Shown piece by piece: positions 63,915 to 64,000 of a stretch of DNA of 64,000 nucleotides (within the stretch, counting starts at the first letter, position 1; each line of letters starts with the position of its first letter). The position numbers and the translations under genes are program-made. This DNA is from Skeletonema tropicum (lineage: Eukaryota; Bacillariophyta; Thalassiosirophyceae; Thalassiosirales; Thalassiosiraceae), in contig CM074132.1 in NCBI GenBank assembly GCA_037178625.1, positions 3,658,001 to 3,722,000 of the forward strand. The letters are read 5' to 3'. Below the pieces are notes generated by a model. The model was not told the DNA's origin. It ran no database searches and worked only from the letters and a program-made list of their open reading frames with translations.

Positions 63915-64000
63915 TTAGATGTATATCACCATTCGTCCTTTTCCTTGCTGCTGTTGTTTGTAGTCGTCCTCTCTTTCTCCCTCACCTTCACCTCCACAGG
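63915..64000 (-). pseudogene. start of a further truncated GT90-like copy, cut by the window edge
   Basis: Only the last 86 bp of the truncated frame, including the junction and stop, lie inside the window. They show that the array continues to the right for at least one more unit or a part of it. Confidence 0.8.

Larger units (their letters stand above)
53691..64000. repeat. head-to-tail tandem array, about 2,560-bp units
   Basis: Units: 53,691-56,250, 56,251-58,810, 58,811-61,373, 61,374-63,933 and the first 67 bp of a fifth, running off the window. Each begins inside the GT90-like coding sequence (CGTCCTTTTCCTTGCTGC) and ends about 1.8 kb upstream of its ATG. Units are almost identical: unit 3 has three extra bases (TTA near 60,134), and units 3 and 4 share a C where units 1 and 2 have T (61,335 and equivalent). 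Every junction is the same, as expected from one duplication expanded by unequal crossing-over. The left end is unique because there the gene continues to full length. Confidence 0.95.

Overview
The window is nuclear DNA of a diatom, most likely a centric of the Thalassiosirales type (the order is inference). The case rests on short GT-AG introns of about 70-140 bp and several diatom-typical genes: CAP10/GT90-like glycosyltransferases with one N-terminal membrane anchor, a secreted Lys/Ser-rich silaffin-like protein, a carrier with a bipartite plastid presequence, DUF7495/PA14 multidomain secreted proteins and a CoDi-like Ty1/copia element. There is no bacterial operon structure. No tRNA, rRNA or CRISPR array was recognised.

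Layout. 2.06-16.35 kb is one very large multi-exon gene for a secreted DUF1800-PA14-DUF1501-DUF7495 protein of about 3,430 residues. It is cut at 8,900-11,063 by a DNA transposon with a 4-bp target duplication and carries one single-base frameshift; its 3' third is a near-identical, intron-containing tandem amplification of DUF7495/Cys-rich/PA14 modules. 17.2-18.9 kb is a GT90-like glycosyltransferase. 19.8-20.7 kb is a Vti1-like SNARE. 20.9-28.0 kb is repeat-rich: a broken copy of the 3' end of a nearby LRR gene, then a long inverted-repeat (foldback) element into which a copia element has inserted (both LTRs, PBS and target duplication visible; pol mostly deleted). 27.7-29.0 kb is the intact LRR gene. 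29.6-32.05 kb is an unrecognised membrane-protein gene that looks degraded. 32.5 kb holds a hairpin-rich stretch without coding potential. 33.6-35.2 kb is the plastid-targeted SLC25-type carrier. 36.1-37.0 kb is the silaffin-like protein, and 37.5-38.6 kb a sulfotransferase-like protein on the opposite strand.

39.04-46.82 kb is a complete-looking 7.8-kb cut-and-paste transposon of the Ginger type: long inverted repeats beginning TGTTAG, 4-bp target duplication GCTC, a DDE integrase with zinc finger and CXC domain, an Ulp1-type protease region and a separate HTH/Tudor-like protein. 47.4-52.2 kb encodes a 1,595-residue disordered protein without introns. 52.5-54.4 kb is a second GT90-like gene on the minus strand. 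From 53.69 kb to the window edge, its 5' half plus about 1.8 kb of upstream DNA is repeated head-to-tail in units of about 2,560 bp (four units and the start of a fifth), making promoter-plus-truncated-gene copies; each unit carries a 369-bp MITE flanked by TA.

The host genes do not form one pathway, but many concern the secretory route and cell surface: glycosyl and sulfate transfer, a SNARE, a silica-associated-type protein and a large secreted multidomain protein. Most of the unusual structure comes from several classes of mobile element and from recent tandem duplication.
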